Assembly (NCBI RefSeq): GCF_021462265.1
Contig: NZ_JAJONF010000046.1
Span: 1-64,000 of the forward strand
Length of the DNA stretch: 64,000 bases
Direction of reading: 5' to 3'
Source: Streptomyces shenzhenensis
Lineage (GTDB): Bacteria; Actinomycetota; Actinomycetes; Streptomycetales; Streptomycetaceae
The notes under the pieces: generated by a model
The model's database searches: none
The model's input: the letters and a program-made list of their open reading frames with translations, nothing else
What the model was told of the DNA's origin: nothing
Shown: piece after piece, positions 35,351-44,223 of the stretch
Position numbering within the stretch: the stretch's first letter is position 1
How the letters are laid out: every line of letters begins with the position of its first letter
Program-made: the position numbers and the translations under genes

Positions 35351-36940
35351 ATGAAGCTCACCGACCTGACCGCCCGGCAGCTCCTCGACGGCTACCGCAA
35401 GGGCGAGTTCGGACCCGTGGACGCGGTCCGGGCGGCCCTGGAACGGGCGGCGCGGATCCAGCCGGAGGTCAACGCCTTCGTCCGGCTCACGGAGGAGGAG
35501 GCCCTGGCGCGGGCGAGGGCGTCGCAGGAGCGGTGGCGGCGAGGGGAGCCGAAGGGGCTGCTGGACGGCGTCCCGGTGACGGTCAAGGACATCCTCCTCA
35601 TGCGCGGCCATCCGACCCTGCGCGGCTCGAAGACGATCTCGGCGGACGGGAGTTGGGACGAGGATGCGCCTTCCGTCGCCCGGCTGCGCGAGCACGGAGC
35701 GGTGTTCGTCGGCAAGACGACCACCCCCGAGTACGGCTGGAAGGGCGTGACCGACTCCCCGCTCTGCGGGATCACCCGCAACCCGTACGACCCCACCCGC
35801 ACCGCCGGCGGCTCCAGCGGCGGCAGCGCGGCGGCCGTCGCCCTGGGCGCCGGGCCGCTGTCCCTGGGCACCGACGGCGGCGGCAGCGTGCGGATCCCGG
35901 CCGCGTTCTGCGGGATCTTCGGCCTGAAACCGACGTACGGCCGTGTCCCCCTCTACCCGGCGAGCGCCTTCGGCACGCTGTCCCACGTCGGCCCGATGAC
36001 CAGGGACGCGGCCGACGCGGCGCTGATGCTGGACGTGATCGGGACCCCGGATGCCCGCGACTGGTCCGCCCTCGGCCCCGCCCCCGGCTCCTTCGTGGCG
36101 GGTCTGACCGGAGGTGTCCGCGGCCTCCGGGTGGCCTTCTCGCCGACGCTGGGCGGCCAGGTCGCGGTGGCTCCCGCCGTCGCGGCGGCGGTACGGCGGG
36201 CGGTGGCGGGGCTCGCGGAACTCGGCGCGTACGTCGAGGAGACCGACCCGGACTTCAGCGACCCGGTGGAAGCGTTCCACGCGCTGTGGTTCGCGGGCGC
36301 CGCCCGGGTGACGCAGCGTTTCTCCCCTGAGCAGCGGGAGTCACTCGACCCGGGGCTGCGGGAGATCTGCGGGATCGGCGCCCGCCTGTCCGCGCTGGAC
36401 TACCTCGCCGCGGTGGACGTCCGGATGGACCTGGGCCGCCGGATGGGCCGCTTCCACGAGTCGTACGACCTCCTCGTCACGCCCACCCTGCCCATCACGG
36501 CGTTCGAGGCGGGCGTGGAGGTGCCGAGGGGCTCGGGGCACCGCCGCTGGACAGGCTGGACCCCCTTCACCTACCCCTTCAACCTGACCCAGCAGCCGGC
36601 CGCGACGGTCCCGGTCGGGACGGACGCCGACGGACTGCCGGCAGGCCTGCAGATCGTGGCCGCCCGCCACCACGACGACCTGGTCCTACGGGCGGCCCAC
36701 GCCCTGTACGAGGCACAGGTGGCCTCGGCACCGCCGAACAGCACCGTGGCGGCTCAGCACCGTCGCGGCGGAAAGAAAGGACCGACGGCGCCACGGCAGA
36801 CATGCGAGCGCTGCGACAGCCCCAGCGGGTCCGGCACCGCCGAACAGCACCGTGGCGGCTCAGCACCGTCGCGACGGAAAGAAAGGACCGACGGCGCCGC
36901 GGGAGAAGAACCGGCAGCACCGCCGGAGAAGAACGGCTAG
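35351..36940 (+). CDS. Amidase-signature hydrolase with a repeat-derived C-terminal tail
   Basis: A 529-residue amidase. The Ser-cisSer-Lys triad is K79 (VTVKDI), S155 in the TAGGSSGGSAAA loop and S179 (GTDGGGSVR). Family members of this length class end near residue 460, where the conserved ALYEAQ helix stops. The remaining 70 residues are low-complexity (Arg/Gly/Pro/Lys-rich) and come from a 67-bp direct repeat read in two different frames, so the native stop was probably lost. It should hydrolyse a carboxamide, such as a carbamoyl or N-acyl compound of the local pathway. It lies 21 bp behind the D-2-hydroxyacid dehydrogenase. Confidence 0.85.
   Translation: MKLTDLTARQLLDGYRKGEFGPVDAVRAALERAARIQPEVNAFVRLTEEEALARARASQERWRRGEPKGLLDGVPVTVKDILLMRGHPTLRGSKTISADGSWDEDAPSVARLREHGAVFVGKTTTPEYGWKGVTDSPLCGITRNPYDPTRTAGGSSGGSAAAVALGAGPLSLGTDGGGSVRIPAAFCGIFGLKPTYGRVPLYPASAFGTLSHVGPMTRDAADAALMLDVIGTPDARDWSALGPAPGSFVAGLTGGVRGLRVAFSPTLGGQVAVAPAVAAAVRRAVAGLAELGAYVEETDPDFSDPVEAFHALWFAGAARVTQRFSPEQRESLDPGLREICGIGARLSALDYLAAVDVRMDLGRRMGRFHESYDLLVTPTLPITAFEAGVEVPRGSGHRRWTGWTPFTYPFNLTQQPAATVPVGTDADGLPAGLQIVAARHHDDLVLRAAHALYEAQVASAPPNSTVAAQHRRGGKKGPTAPRQTCERCDSPSGSGTAEQHRGGSAPSRRKERTDGAAGEEPAAPPEKNG
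36726..36898. repeat. 67-bp direct repeat in the amidase 3-prime end
   Basis: Bases 36726-36792 recur at 36832-36898 with one mismatch, 106 bp apart. 106 is not a multiple of three, so the copies are read in different frames of the amidase and give unrelated peptides. Confidence 0.9.
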
Positions 36941-36990
36941 CGCGGCACAAGACGAACGAGAAGCGTCGCAGAAGCAGCAGGAGCGTGGAC

Positions 36991-37485
36991 TCACACGGTG
37001 CGGAACGTCAACTGCTCCCCCGCCGCGCCGTTGCGCCACAGGTCGTTGCAGGCATCGGCCAGTTCCGGCAGTCCCTGCACCACCTGCCCCCACACGATCC
37101 CGGGGACCCAGCCCACGTCGCCGTTGAGGAGGAGGTTGTTGCGTTCGTAGAAGAGGGCCAGGTCGACCAGCGTGGTGCCGGGGCGGACCTCGCGGTCGTA
37201 GCCGTAGGCCTTGGTGGCTAACTCCGTGCCCGCGAAGGAGAAGTAGCACAGGTCGCCGGGGATGGGCGTGACCGTCGGGTTCTCCAGGGGCGGCTCCGTC
37301 GGGGCGAACGGCGGGAAAAGGGCGTAGATCTCGTTGCGGGCGTACTTCGCGTGGTAGACGTCGCCCGACAGGGGAAGGGCGTCCCAGACGGCGGCGCAGG
37401 TGAGGGGCGCGCGGTCGTCCAGGAGCCGGGCCTTGGCGGTGACACCGCGGCTGACCAGCGAGACTTCGATGAATCGTTCGGTCAT
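36991..37485 (-). CDS. DUF3830-like (cyclophilin-like) protein with a TTA codon
   Basis: A 164-residue soluble protein with the beta-rich layout of the DUF3830/cyclophilin-like family: ERFIEVSLVSRGVTAKARLL at the start, CAAVWDALPLSGDVYHAKYA, then GDLCYFSF and a WGQVVQGLPELADACNDLWR end. Members often neighbour EutA/maleate-isomerase and amidase genes, as here. No enzymatic activity is established for the family as far as I know. Codon 89 is TTA (37219-37221, minus strand), so its synthesis should need the bldA tRNA. Start: ATG at 37485 by family length; ATG at 37494 is possible, and neither has a well-spaced ribosome site. Confidence 0.75.
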   Translation of the reverse strand: MTERFIEVSLVSRGVTAKARLLDDRAPLTCAAVWDALPLSGDVYHAKYARNEIYALFPPFAPTEPPLENPTVTPIPGDLCYFSFAGTELATKAYGYDREVRPGTTLVDLALFYERNNLLLNGDVGWVPGIVWGQVVQGLPELADACNDLWRNGAAGEQLTFRTV

Positions 37486-37532
37486 GCCTTCCATGGTGCA
37501 TAAGTCGGTTGGGGTCGGGTAGCCGCGCCGCC

Positions 37533-38471
37533 ATGGCTCCACCACACGGGAACGAATCAGACACATCCGGGTACGAATCCAGACACTCTCGGCGGGCGGT
37601 GCTCGCGGGTGCCGCCGCGGTCGGCGCCCTCGGCGCGCTCGGCGCCGCCGGTTGCACGCGCGTGGCCACCGCCGCCGGCACCGACGGCGGTGACCTGCTG
37701 CAACGGCTGCGCGCCCAGGGTGTCGTACGGCTCGGGATCGCCGGGGAGATTCCCTTCGGGTACATCGACAAGGACGGGCACCTGACCGGTGAGGCGCCGG
37801 AGCTGGCGAAGGCGGTCTTCAAACGGCTCGGGGTGGACCGGGTGCAGCCGGTGCCGACCGAGTTCGGTTCGCTGATCCCCGGGCTGAACTCGCAGCAGTT
37901 CGACGTCGTGGCCGCCGGGATGTACGTCAACCCGGAGCGGTGCGCGCAGGTGGTCTTCGCGGACCCGGACTACCAGATGCTCGACTCGTTCATCGTGCGG
38001 AAGGGGAATCCCAAGGGGCTGCACGACTACAAGGACGTCGTCGCGAAGAAGGCGAAGTTCGCGACGGGGACGGGCTACGCGGAGATCCAGTACGCGGTCG
38101 CGGCCGGGTACAAGGAGAGCGACATCCTGATCGTTCCCGACCAGGTCGCCGGGCTGAACGCCGTGGAGGCGGGGCGCGTCGACGTCTTCGCCGGTACGGC
38201 GCTCACCACGCGTGCCGTCGTCAGGAAGTCGGCGAAGGCGGAGGCCACCAGCGCCTTCGCGCCGCTCGTGGACGGGAAACCGCACGTCGACGGGGGCGCG
38301 TTCGCGTTCCGGTCGGCGGAGACGAGACTGCGGGACGCCTTCAACGTGGAGCTGCGCAAGCTGAAGAAGAGCGGCGAACTGTTCCGGATCCTGCGGCCGT
38401 TCGGCTTCACCGAGGCCGAGATGACCGACCTCACGGCGAAGGAGCTGTGCGGGGAAGGGAAGAGCGGATGA
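37533..38471 (+). CDS. Solute-binding lipoprotein, EhuB type (polar amino acid or ectoine importer)
   Basis: A 312-residue binding protein of family 3. The start carries a twin-arginine signal SRRAVLAG followed by a lipobox ending GAAGC, so it is a Tat-exported lipoprotein. The mature part shows the features of ectoine/hydroxyectoine-binding EhuB: LTGEAPELAKAVFKRLGV, TEFGSLIPGLNSQQFDVVAA, then GMYVNPERC and RKGNPKGLHDYKDV. It overlaps the next permease gene by four bases and heads a four-gene importer operon. Presence of two EutA-like proteins nearby agrees with an ectoine-like ligand, but genes for EutB-EutE are absent, so the ligand remains open. Only 47 bp separate it from the divergent DUF3830-like gene. 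Confidence 0.8.
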   Translation: MAPPHGNESDTSGYESRHSRRAVLAGAAAVGALGALGAAGCTRVATAAGTDGGDLLQRLRAQGVVRLGIAGEIPFGYIDKDGHLTGEAPELAKAVFKRLGVDRVQPVPTEFGSLIPGLNSQQFDVVAAGMYVNPERCAQVVFADPDYQMLDSFIVRKGNPKGLHDYKDVVAKKAKFATGTGYAEIQYAVAAGYKESDILIVPDQVAGLNAVEAGRVDVFAGTALTTRAVVRKSAKAEATSAFAPLVDGKPHVDGGAFAFRSAETRLRDAFNVELRKLKKSGELFRILRPFGFTEAEMTDLTAKELCGEGKSG

Positions 38472-39184
38472 CCCCGGGACTGTGGGACCTCGTGCTGGGC
38501 GGCGTCTGGACCACCGTCCAGCTGCTGGTGCTCAGCGCGCTGCTGATGACCGCCGTGGCCCTGGTGGTGGGCGTGGCGCGGACGCACCGGCTCTGGATCG
38601 TCCGGTTTCTCGCCGGTCTCTACACCGAGGTGTTCCGTGGCACCTCGGCGCTGGTGATGATCTTCTGGGTGTTCTTCGTGCTGCCGGTCGCCTTCGGCTG
38701 GCTGCTGGTGCCGATGTGGGCGGGCACCCTCGCGCTCGGCCTGACGTACGGCGCGTACGGCTCGGAGATCGTGCGTGGGGCGCTGGGCGCGGTCGACCCG
38801 GCGCAGCAGGAGGGCGGGATCGCGCTCGGCTTCACGCCCTGGCAGCGGCTGCGGCTGATCCTGCTGCCGCAGGCGGTGCCGGAGATGATCCCCTCCTACT
38901 GCAACCTGCTCGTGGAGCTGCTCAAGGGCACCGCCCTGGTGTCCGTCACCGGCATGGGCGACCTGGCGTTCAGCGGGAACCTGGTGCGGCTGGCGTTGCA
39001 GGAGAGCGCGCACATCTACACGTATCTGCTCCTCGTCTACTTCGTGATCGCGTTCGTCATCACCCGGCTGATGCGCGGTCTGGAGAAGCGGCTGCGGGCC
39101 GGGATCGGCAAGGATCCGGGGGACGAGCACGCCGCCCGGACCCGCAAGCGCAGGGAGACGACCGGGGTGGGTGGTGTGGCGTGA
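38468..39184 (+). CDS. ABC importer permease, EhuC type
   Basis: A 238-residue permease of the polar amino acid (HisMQ) class with about five membrane segments, starting WTTVQLLVLSALLMTAVALV, and the EAA-like loop GALGAVDPAQQEGGIALGFT. It is inserted in the membrane as half of the channel with the EhuD-type protein. Its ATG overlaps the binding-protein stop (ATGA at 38468-38471), and its own TGA overlaps the next GTG, so translation is coupled across the operon. The C-terminal 25 residues are charged and cytoplasmic. Confidence 0.85.
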   Translation: MTPGLWDLVLGGVWTTVQLLVLSALLMTAVALVVGVARTHRLWIVRFLAGLYTEVFRGTSALVMIFWVFFVLPVAFGWLLVPMWAGTLALGLTYGAYGSEIVRGALGAVDPAQQEGGIALGFTPWQRLRLILLPQAVPEMIPSYCNLLVELLKGTALVSVTGMGDLAFSGNLVRLALQESAHIYTYLLLVYFVIAFVITRLMRGLEKRLRAGIGKDPGDEHAARTRKRRETTGVGGVA

Positions 39185-39831
39185 CGTGGGACTGGAGTGC
39201 CGTACGCGAGTTCATGCCGCACTTCTGGGACGGTCTGCTGGTCACCCTGCAGGCGCTGGTCCTCGGGTCGCTGATCTCGTTCTCGCTAGGGCTGGTGTGG
39301 GCACTGCTGATGCGGACGCCCACGCGGTGGGTGCGCTGGCCGGTCGGGGTGGTGACGGAGTTCGTGCGCAACACCCCGCTGCTGGTGCAGCTGTTCTTCC
39401 TCTTCTACGTGCTGCCCGAGTGGGGACTGACGTTCTCCGCGCTGACCACCGGGGTCTTCGCGATCGGCCTGCACTACTCGACGTACACCATGCAGGTCTA
39501 CCGGGCCGGCATCGAGGCGGTGCCGGCCGGGCAGTGGGAGGCCGCGACGGCGCTGAGTCTTCCGGCGCGGCGGACCTGGTTCGCGGTCATCCTGCCGCAG
39601 GCGGTGCGCCGGGTCGTGCCGCCGCTCGGCAACTACGTGATCTCGATGCTCAAGGACACGCCGATCCTGGTGTCGATCACCGTGCTGGAGATGCTGGGCC
39701 AGGCCCGGCTCTTCTCCCAGCAGCACTTCCAGTTCACCGAGCCGTTGACGGTGATCGGCGTCGCCTTCGTCGTCATCTCCTACCTCGCCTCCCTTCTCCT
39801 GCGCACCCTGGAGCGTCGTCTTGTCCGTTGA
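39181..39831 (+). CDS. ABC importer permease, EhuD type
   Basis: A 216-residue HisMQ-class permease starting with GTG at 39181, which overlaps the preceding stop (GTGA). It has about five membrane segments, a conserved VRNTPLLVQLFFLFYVLP stretch and the EAA-like loop AGIEAVPAGQWEAATALSLP. It pairs with the EhuC-type permease. Its end overlaps the start of the ATPase gene by 11 bp. Confidence 0.86.
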   Translation: MTWDWSAVREFMPHFWDGLLVTLQALVLGSLISFSLGLVWALLMRTPTRWVRWPVGVVTEFVRNTPLLVQLFFLFYVLPEWGLTFSALTTGVFAIGLHYSTYTMQVYRAGIEAVPAGQWEAATALSLPARRTWFAVILPQAVRRVVPPLGNYVISMLKDTPILVSITVLEMLGQARLFSQQHFQFTEPLTVIGVAFVVISYLASLLLRTLERRLVR

Positions 39832-40603
39832 CACCAGCAAGCAGCCGAGTACCACCGACACCGCGGCCACCGAACTGATCCGCCTGGCGGGGGTGACCAA
39901 GCGGTTCGGGGGCAACACCGTCCTCGACGGGCTGGACCTCGCCGTGCAGACGGGCCGGCACGTCACCCTGATCGGGCCGTCCGGCTCCGGCAAGACCACG
40001 ATCCTGCGGCTGCTGATGACCCTGGCCGAGCCGGACTCGGGCACCATCACCGTCGACGGACAGCGCCTCTTCCCGGCGTCGGAGAAGGAGCGGCGGGAGG
40101 TCCGCAAGCAGATCGGGATGGTGTTCCAGCAGTTCAACCTGTTCCCGAACATGACCGTGCTGCGCAACATCACCGAGGCCCCGGTGACCGTGCTGGGCCT
40201 GCCGAAGGACGAGGCGGAGGCGCGTGCCCGGGACCTGCTCGACCTGGTGGGCCTCGCCGACAAGTGCGACGCCAAGCCGACCCAGCTCTCCGGCGGCCAG
40301 CAGCAGCGGGTCGCGATCGCCCGGGCGCTGGCGATGCGGCCGAAGGTGCTGCTCCTGGACGAGGTGACCTCGGCGCTCGACCCGGAACTGGTCGCGGGCG
40401 TCCTCGACGTGCTCAGGGACATCGCCCGCTCCACCGACATCACCATGCTCTGCGTGACCCACGAGATGAACTTCGCCCGGGACATCTCCGACCAGGTCCT
40501 GATGTTCGACGCGGGCCGGGTCATCGAGGCGGGCCCGCCGGAACGGATCTTCAGCGAGCCCGAGCACGAGCGGACCCGGGAGTTCCTGGGGGCGGTGCTG
40601 TAG
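39821..40603 (+). CDS. ABC importer ATPase, EhuA/GlnQ type
   Basis: A 260-residue ATP-binding subunit. Walker A is GPSGSGKTT (about 53-61), the Q-loop is in MVFQQFNLFPNMTV, the signature is LSGGQQQRVAIA, Walker B is VLLLDEVTSALDP, and the switch His is in CVTHEMNFA. It starts with TTG at 39821, with GGAG eight bases upstream, inside the end of the permease gene. It drives import through the two preceding permeases and is the last gene of the operon. Confidence 0.88.
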   Translation: MSVDTSKQPSTTDTAATELIRLAGVTKRFGGNTVLDGLDLAVQTGRHVTLIGPSGSGKTTILRLLMTLAEPDSGTITVDGQRLFPASEKERREVRKQIGMVFQQFNLFPNMTVLRNITEAPVTVLGLPKDEAEARARDLLDLVGLADKCDAKPTQLSGGQQQRVAIARALAMRPKVLLLDEVTSALDPELVAGVLDVLRDIARSTDITMLCVTHEMNFARDISDQVLMFDAGRVIEAGPPERIFSEPEHERTREFLGAVL

Positions 40604-40873
40604 ATATGTGCACCGCCGGGCCGTAAAAGTTTCCCGGCGCCGCGGCCCCGCGTACAAGAAGTGAACGCTCGATCACCCGAGGTCCGCGGGGCGGGTCATT
40701 CCGATGACATATGCCAGAGGGCCTTCGTCGCAGTTGGGAAGGGCGGGAATCTCGCCAACAGCCGCTCCGTTTCGGCTTCTTGCCCGTTATCGTGGAGAGG
40801 ATCCGCGGTCCGGATCGCGGCCCAAGCAGTGCTCTCACAGCAGTACCGCCGAGCGAGCGCAGGGGGGACCACC

Positions 40874-41632
40874 GTGGCGCTGATGCACGAGCCGACCGCC
40901 CCGTACCACTCCGCCCAGGACGCCCTGCGTGTCCTGGAGACGGTGGCCGGGCACGCCACCGGCGTCACCGACACCGAGCTGGCCCGCCGCACCGGCCTGG
41001 GCCCCGAGCGGCTGACCGCACTGCTGCGCATGCTGCGCCGCGAGGGCTACGTCGCGCAGGTCACCGACGGCGCGTACGTGACCGGAGAGACCCTGCGCCG
41101 GCTCGGCTCCGCGCACGAGCGGGAGCAGGCCCTCGGTGAACAGCTCCAGCAGACCCTGGACCGGCTGCGCGACTCGGTCGGCGCCGCCGTCTATCTCAGC
41201 CGGTACGTCGACGGCGAGGTGCGGATAGGCCGGTACGCGGCCGGCCCGGCCACCCCCGCGGTCAACGAGTGGGTGGACTTCCGCTCCTCCGCGCACGCCA
41301 CCGCGATCGGCAAGAGCCTGCTCACCCAGCTCGACCACAACGCCCGCCGTGACCACCTCTCCCGCCACAAGATGGCCCGCCTCACCTCGCGCACCATCAC
41401 CAGCGACAAGCTGCTGCTGTCCCGCCTGGAGGCGCAGCCGCCGACGGTCCCCGTCCTGGACCTCCAGGAGTACGCCGTCGGCACGGTGTGCGCGGCGGTC
41501 CTGATCACCGCCGGTGCGGCCGTGGGCTGCCTGGCCCTCTCCCTGCCGGTCGAGCACGCGCACCGGCTCCGCCAGGCCGCCGACACCCTGAACCGCGGCG
41601 CGGCCCCGGTACTGCTGTCCCTCGCCATCTAG
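40874..41632 (+). CDS. IclR-family transcriptional regulator
   Basis: A 252-residue regulator starting with GTG at 40874 (AGGGGGG seven bases upstream). The winged helix at about 12-75 (ALRVLETVAGHATGVTDTEL) is followed by an IclR-type effector domain with GAAVYLSRYVDGEVRIGRYA and FRSSAHATAIGKSLL. It lies 270 bp behind the importer operon on the same strand and is the obvious candidate to control the importer, amidase and EutA-like genes in response to the substrate. The effector is unknown. Confidence 0.85.
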   Translation: MALMHEPTAPYHSAQDALRVLETVAGHATGVTDTELARRTGLGPERLTALLRMLRREGYVAQVTDGAYVTGETLRRLGSAHEREQALGEQLQQTLDRLRDSVGAAVYLSRYVDGEVRIGRYAAGPATPAVNEWVDFRSSAHATAIGKSLLTQLDHNARRDHLSRHKMARLTSRTITSDKLLLSRLEAQPPTVPVLDLQEYAVGTVCAAVLITAGAAVGCLALSLPVEHAHRLRQAADTLNRGAAPVLLSLAI

Positions 41633-41742
41633 GCCAGGCCCTGGCGGTGGTCGGAAGCACCCCGCGGGACCGGGTATTATTTTCTTCGTCGCCAGCCGCG
41701 AGAAGCAGTCGAAAGATCATGCGCACGGTCGGCGAGAGTCAT

Positions 41743-41816
41743 GCGCCGCTAGCTCAGTTGGTTAGAGCAGCTGACTCTTAATCAGCGGGTCCGGGGTTCG
41801 AGTCCCTGGCGGCGCA
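41743..41816 (+). tRNA. tRNA-Lys(CTT), copy 2
   Basis: Identical to the genes at 27561 and 47656, with anticodon CTT in the loop CTCTTAA. A TATTAT hexamer about 70 bp upstream (41673-41678) may be its -10 element or that of a leader. Confidence 0.97.
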
Positions 41817-41822
41817 CCTGTG

Positions 41823-41857
41823 ATGACCTGGGGTTTTCCACCCCAGGTCATTTTTTT
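41823..41857 (+). terminator. Intrinsic terminator after tRNA-Lys copy 2
   Basis: ATGACCTGGGG (41823-41833) pairs with CCCCAGGTCAT (41841-41851) around TTTTCCA and is followed by a seven-T run to 41857: a textbook factor-independent terminator, unusual for this high-GC genome. Confidence 0.95.
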
Positions 41858-41895
41858 GCGCGCCGTGCGCGCCGTGCGAGCCCTGCTGCGGCAAG

Positions 41896-43503
41896 TCACC
41901 GCGAAGGCCGCCAGGCCTCGGCGTCCTCCTTGGTCAGCCTGCGGTACGTCCGCTCCCCCGGCGGCCGCCACCACACCGGGTCGGCACACCACACCCCCTC
42001 CCGCCGCAGGGCCGCCCGCTGGATCTTGTTGGTCGCCGTCACCGGCATCCGCTCGACCACCCGCACGAAGCGGGGCGCCATCTTCGTCCCCAGATCCGGC
42101 TGGGCCAGCAGGAACTCGGCGAACCCCAGCGGATCGAACCGCCCGGCGACGGTCGCCATCACCTGGTCCCCGGTCACCGGATCCGGCACCCCGTACACGG
42201 CGACGGCGTCCGCGCCCTCGTACCGGGCCACGATGTTCTCGATCATCGCGGCGGCCAGGTTCTCCCCGTCGACCCGGATCCGGTCGTCGGTACGTCCCGC
42301 GAAGTACAGGTAGCCCTCCCCGTCCCGGTAGAAGAGATCGCCGGTCCAGTACCACCCTCCCCTGCGCCGCTCGGCCTCCGCCCGCGGGTTCCGCCAGTAC
42401 CCCTCGAACGGGTTCGGCGCCCGGTTCACCAGTTCCCCGATGGCCTGCTCCCCGTTGAGCAGCCGCCCCCCGGAGTCGAAGACGGCGGGCGGGCACTCCT
42501 GCCCCGACTCCTGATCGAGTACGACAAGCCCCGGCCCTGCCCGTCCCACCGCCCCGTCCGGGGTCCCCGGCGACCACTGGATCGCCGCCCCGCCCTCCGA
42601 GGACCCGTACCCCTCGACCAGCCGCACCCCGAACCGCTCCGCGAAGGCCGCCGCGTCCACGGCCCCGGCCTCCGTCCCGAACCCGAGCCGCAGCGGGTTG
42701 TCCCGGTCGTCGGGGCGCGGCTCGGTGGCGAGTATGTACTGCACGGCCCGGCCGACGTAGGTGAAGTAGGTGGCCCGGTAGCGCCGCACGTCACTCAGGA
42801 ACCCGGAGGCCGAGAACCGCCGCCGTACCGCCGCCCCGGCCCCGGCCACCAGCGCGGGCGCCCAGTCGGCGATCACGGCGTTGCCGTGGAACATCGGCAT
42901 GCAGATGTAGTGCACGTCGTCGGCGCCGGTCCCGAACTGCCCGGCGAGCGAACGCCCGGCCGCCGCGAGCCGCCCCTGGGAGCAGAGCGCGGCCTTCGGA
43001 GCCCCGGTGGAGCCGGAGGTGAAGTAGAGCAGCATCCGGTCGGCGGGCGTGGCCCGGGAGGCGTCCGGGAACGCGCCGAGGTAAGGGGCGAGGAGGGCGC
43101 CGTACTCCGGTTCGTCGGTGACGAGGATCCGGACACCGGGCAGTTCGAGCCCGGCGAGCAGGGGCAGCTGGGCCCGCTCGGTGACCAGCACCGGGCACTC
43201 GGTGTGCAGGATGTCCCGCGCCAGTTCTGCCCCCCTGCGGGTCGGGTTGACCCCGGCCACGGCGGCCCGGGCGAGCGCGGCGGCCCCGAGCCAGAGCGGG
43301 AACTCCGGGGTGTTGTCGAGAAGGACCCCGACGTGGGGCACGGCGCCGTCAGGCAGCAGATCGCCGAACAGCGCCGCCCTGGCCGCGGCCCCGGCGGCCA
43401 CCTCGTGGTGCGTCAGCACCTGCTCCTCGAACCACAGCCCGGGCCGATGGTCACCCCATCGCGCGGCCACTGCTTCAGCGATCGTGCGCCTGTCGGAGTC
43501 CAT
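41896..43503 (-). CDS. Acyl-CoA synthetase / AMP-dependent ligase (FadD-like)
   Basis: A 534-residue member of the ANL superfamily. The phosphate-binding loop is YFTSGSTGAPKAAL at about 172, the adenine region is EGYGSSEGGAA, and the hinge motif is YFAGRTDDRIRVDGENL; the C-terminal catalytic lysine region is TATNKIQRAAL. It activates a carboxylic acid as acyl-adenylate and then makes the CoA thioester. The chain specificity is not evident; the closest architecture is FadD17-like/long-chain or steroid side-chain ligases. The ATG at 43503 was chosen over upstream in-frame codons from domain length; MDSDRRTIAEAVAARWGDHR is the normal family start. Confidence 0.85.
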   Translation of the reverse strand: MDSDRRTIAEAVAARWGDHRPGLWFEEQVLTHHEVAAGAAARAALFGDLLPDGAVPHVGVLLDNTPEFPLWLGAAALARAAVAGVNPTRRGAELARDILHTECPVLVTERAQLPLLAGLELPGVRILVTDEPEYGALLAPYLGAFPDASRATPADRMLLYFTSGSTGAPKAALCSQGRLAAAGRSLAGQFGTGADDVHYICMPMFHGNAVIADWAPALVAGAGAAVRRRFSASGFLSDVRRYRATYFTYVGRAVQYILATEPRPDDRDNPLRLGFGTEAGAVDAAAFAERFGVRLVEGYGSSEGGAAIQWSPGTPDGAVGRAGPGLVVLDQESGQECPPAVFDSGGRLLNGEQAIGELVNRAPNPFEGYWRNPRAEAERRRGGWYWTGDLFYRDGEGYLYFAGRTDDRIRVDGENLAAAMIENIVARYEGADAVAVYGVPDPVTGDQVMATVAGRFDPLGFAEFLLAQPDLGTKMAPRFVRVVERMPVTATNKIQRAALRREGVWCADPVWWRPPGERTYRRLTKEDAEAWRPSR

Positions 43504-43540
43504 GACGAAGCAGCGTAACTGACACACCGTCAGATGTGCA

Positions 43541-43590
43541 GCGCCCCGTAAGGGGCGCGGGGCTGTACCTGTATGCGGCTCCCCACCGGC
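43541..43590. repeat. Fragment of the dispersed intergenic repeat
   Basis: CCCGTAAGGGGCGCGGGGCT and then GTATGCGGCTCCCC match the right part of the copy at 16737-16985 in the same orientation. Confidence 0.65.
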
Positions 43591-43620
43591 CCGCGCCGCC
43601 CCGCCCCCCGATCGCGGCAC

Positions 43621-44094
43621 TCACGGAGCGAAACCGTCCGCCTGCGAGAAGATGAAATGCGCCGTGCCCATGAAGACCAGTGCGAACACGATGAACACCA
43701 CGAAGAACGCCACCGTGCACCCGGTCCCCACGGCCAGCCTCCCCTGCGCCGGCGGCCGCGCCGTGGCCTTCTCCGGGTGCTCCGGCAGGTAGTGCACCGT
43801 GACGAAGTCACCCTCGACGACGGTGGACCGCCCGTTCGCCTCGTCGACGCGGACGGTCCGCCCCTCGGCCGTCGTGAACTCGTACACATGGTGCAGCGTG
43901 GTCCTCACGGCCGTGTCCCCGCCACCGCCGCTGGTCGTGGTGTACGACCGCAGACAGCGGGCCTCGGCGGTGCGCCCGTGACGCCACGCCCGGCTGATCT
44001 CGCTCGACCGCCCGAGCGTCCTGACCACCCCGAGGACACCGACGACGACGAAGATGCCGGGAATGAGGTAGAAGAACGCCTCCATCAGGCCCAT
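43621..44094 (-). CDS. DUF3592-like membrane protein
   Basis: A 157-residue protein with two membrane segments, one at the N-terminus (FYLIPGIFVVVGVLGVV) and one at the C-terminus (VAFFVVFIVFALVFMG), enclosing an extracytoplasmic beta-rich domain (HVYEFTTAEGRTVRV, VTVHYLPEHPEKAT). This is the layout of DUF3592. The ATG at 44094 has GGGGG upstream. The function of the family is unknown. It stands alone between an acyl-CoA synthetase and the LPMO gene, all on the minus strand but with gaps over 100 bp. Confidence 0.8.
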   Translation of the reverse strand: MGLMEAFFYLIPGIFVVVGVLGVVRTLGRSSEISRAWRHGRTAEARCLRSYTTTSGGGGDTAVRTTLHHVYEFTTAEGRTVRVDEANGRSTVVEGDFVTVHYLPEHPEKATARPPAQGRLAVGTGCTVAFFVVFIVFALVFMGTAHFIFSQADGFAP

Positions 44095-44223
44095 GAGATT
44101 CCCCCGTTTCCGAACACCGGTCCGACTGACCGGCGTGCCGGGAACGTACCCCCGCGGCCCGCGGCGGGTCCTCAAGCGAAGCTCAGATCGATTCGGTGTT
44201 ACCCAGCCGTCGAACGACCCGGG

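Noticed and set aside
32687-36280. A 1197-codon open frame on the minus strand.
   Set aside because: It is mostly antisense to the dehydrogenase and amidase genes and only its last part, the EutA-like gene from 33418, makes sense as protein. Long antisense frames are normal in very high-GC DNA.
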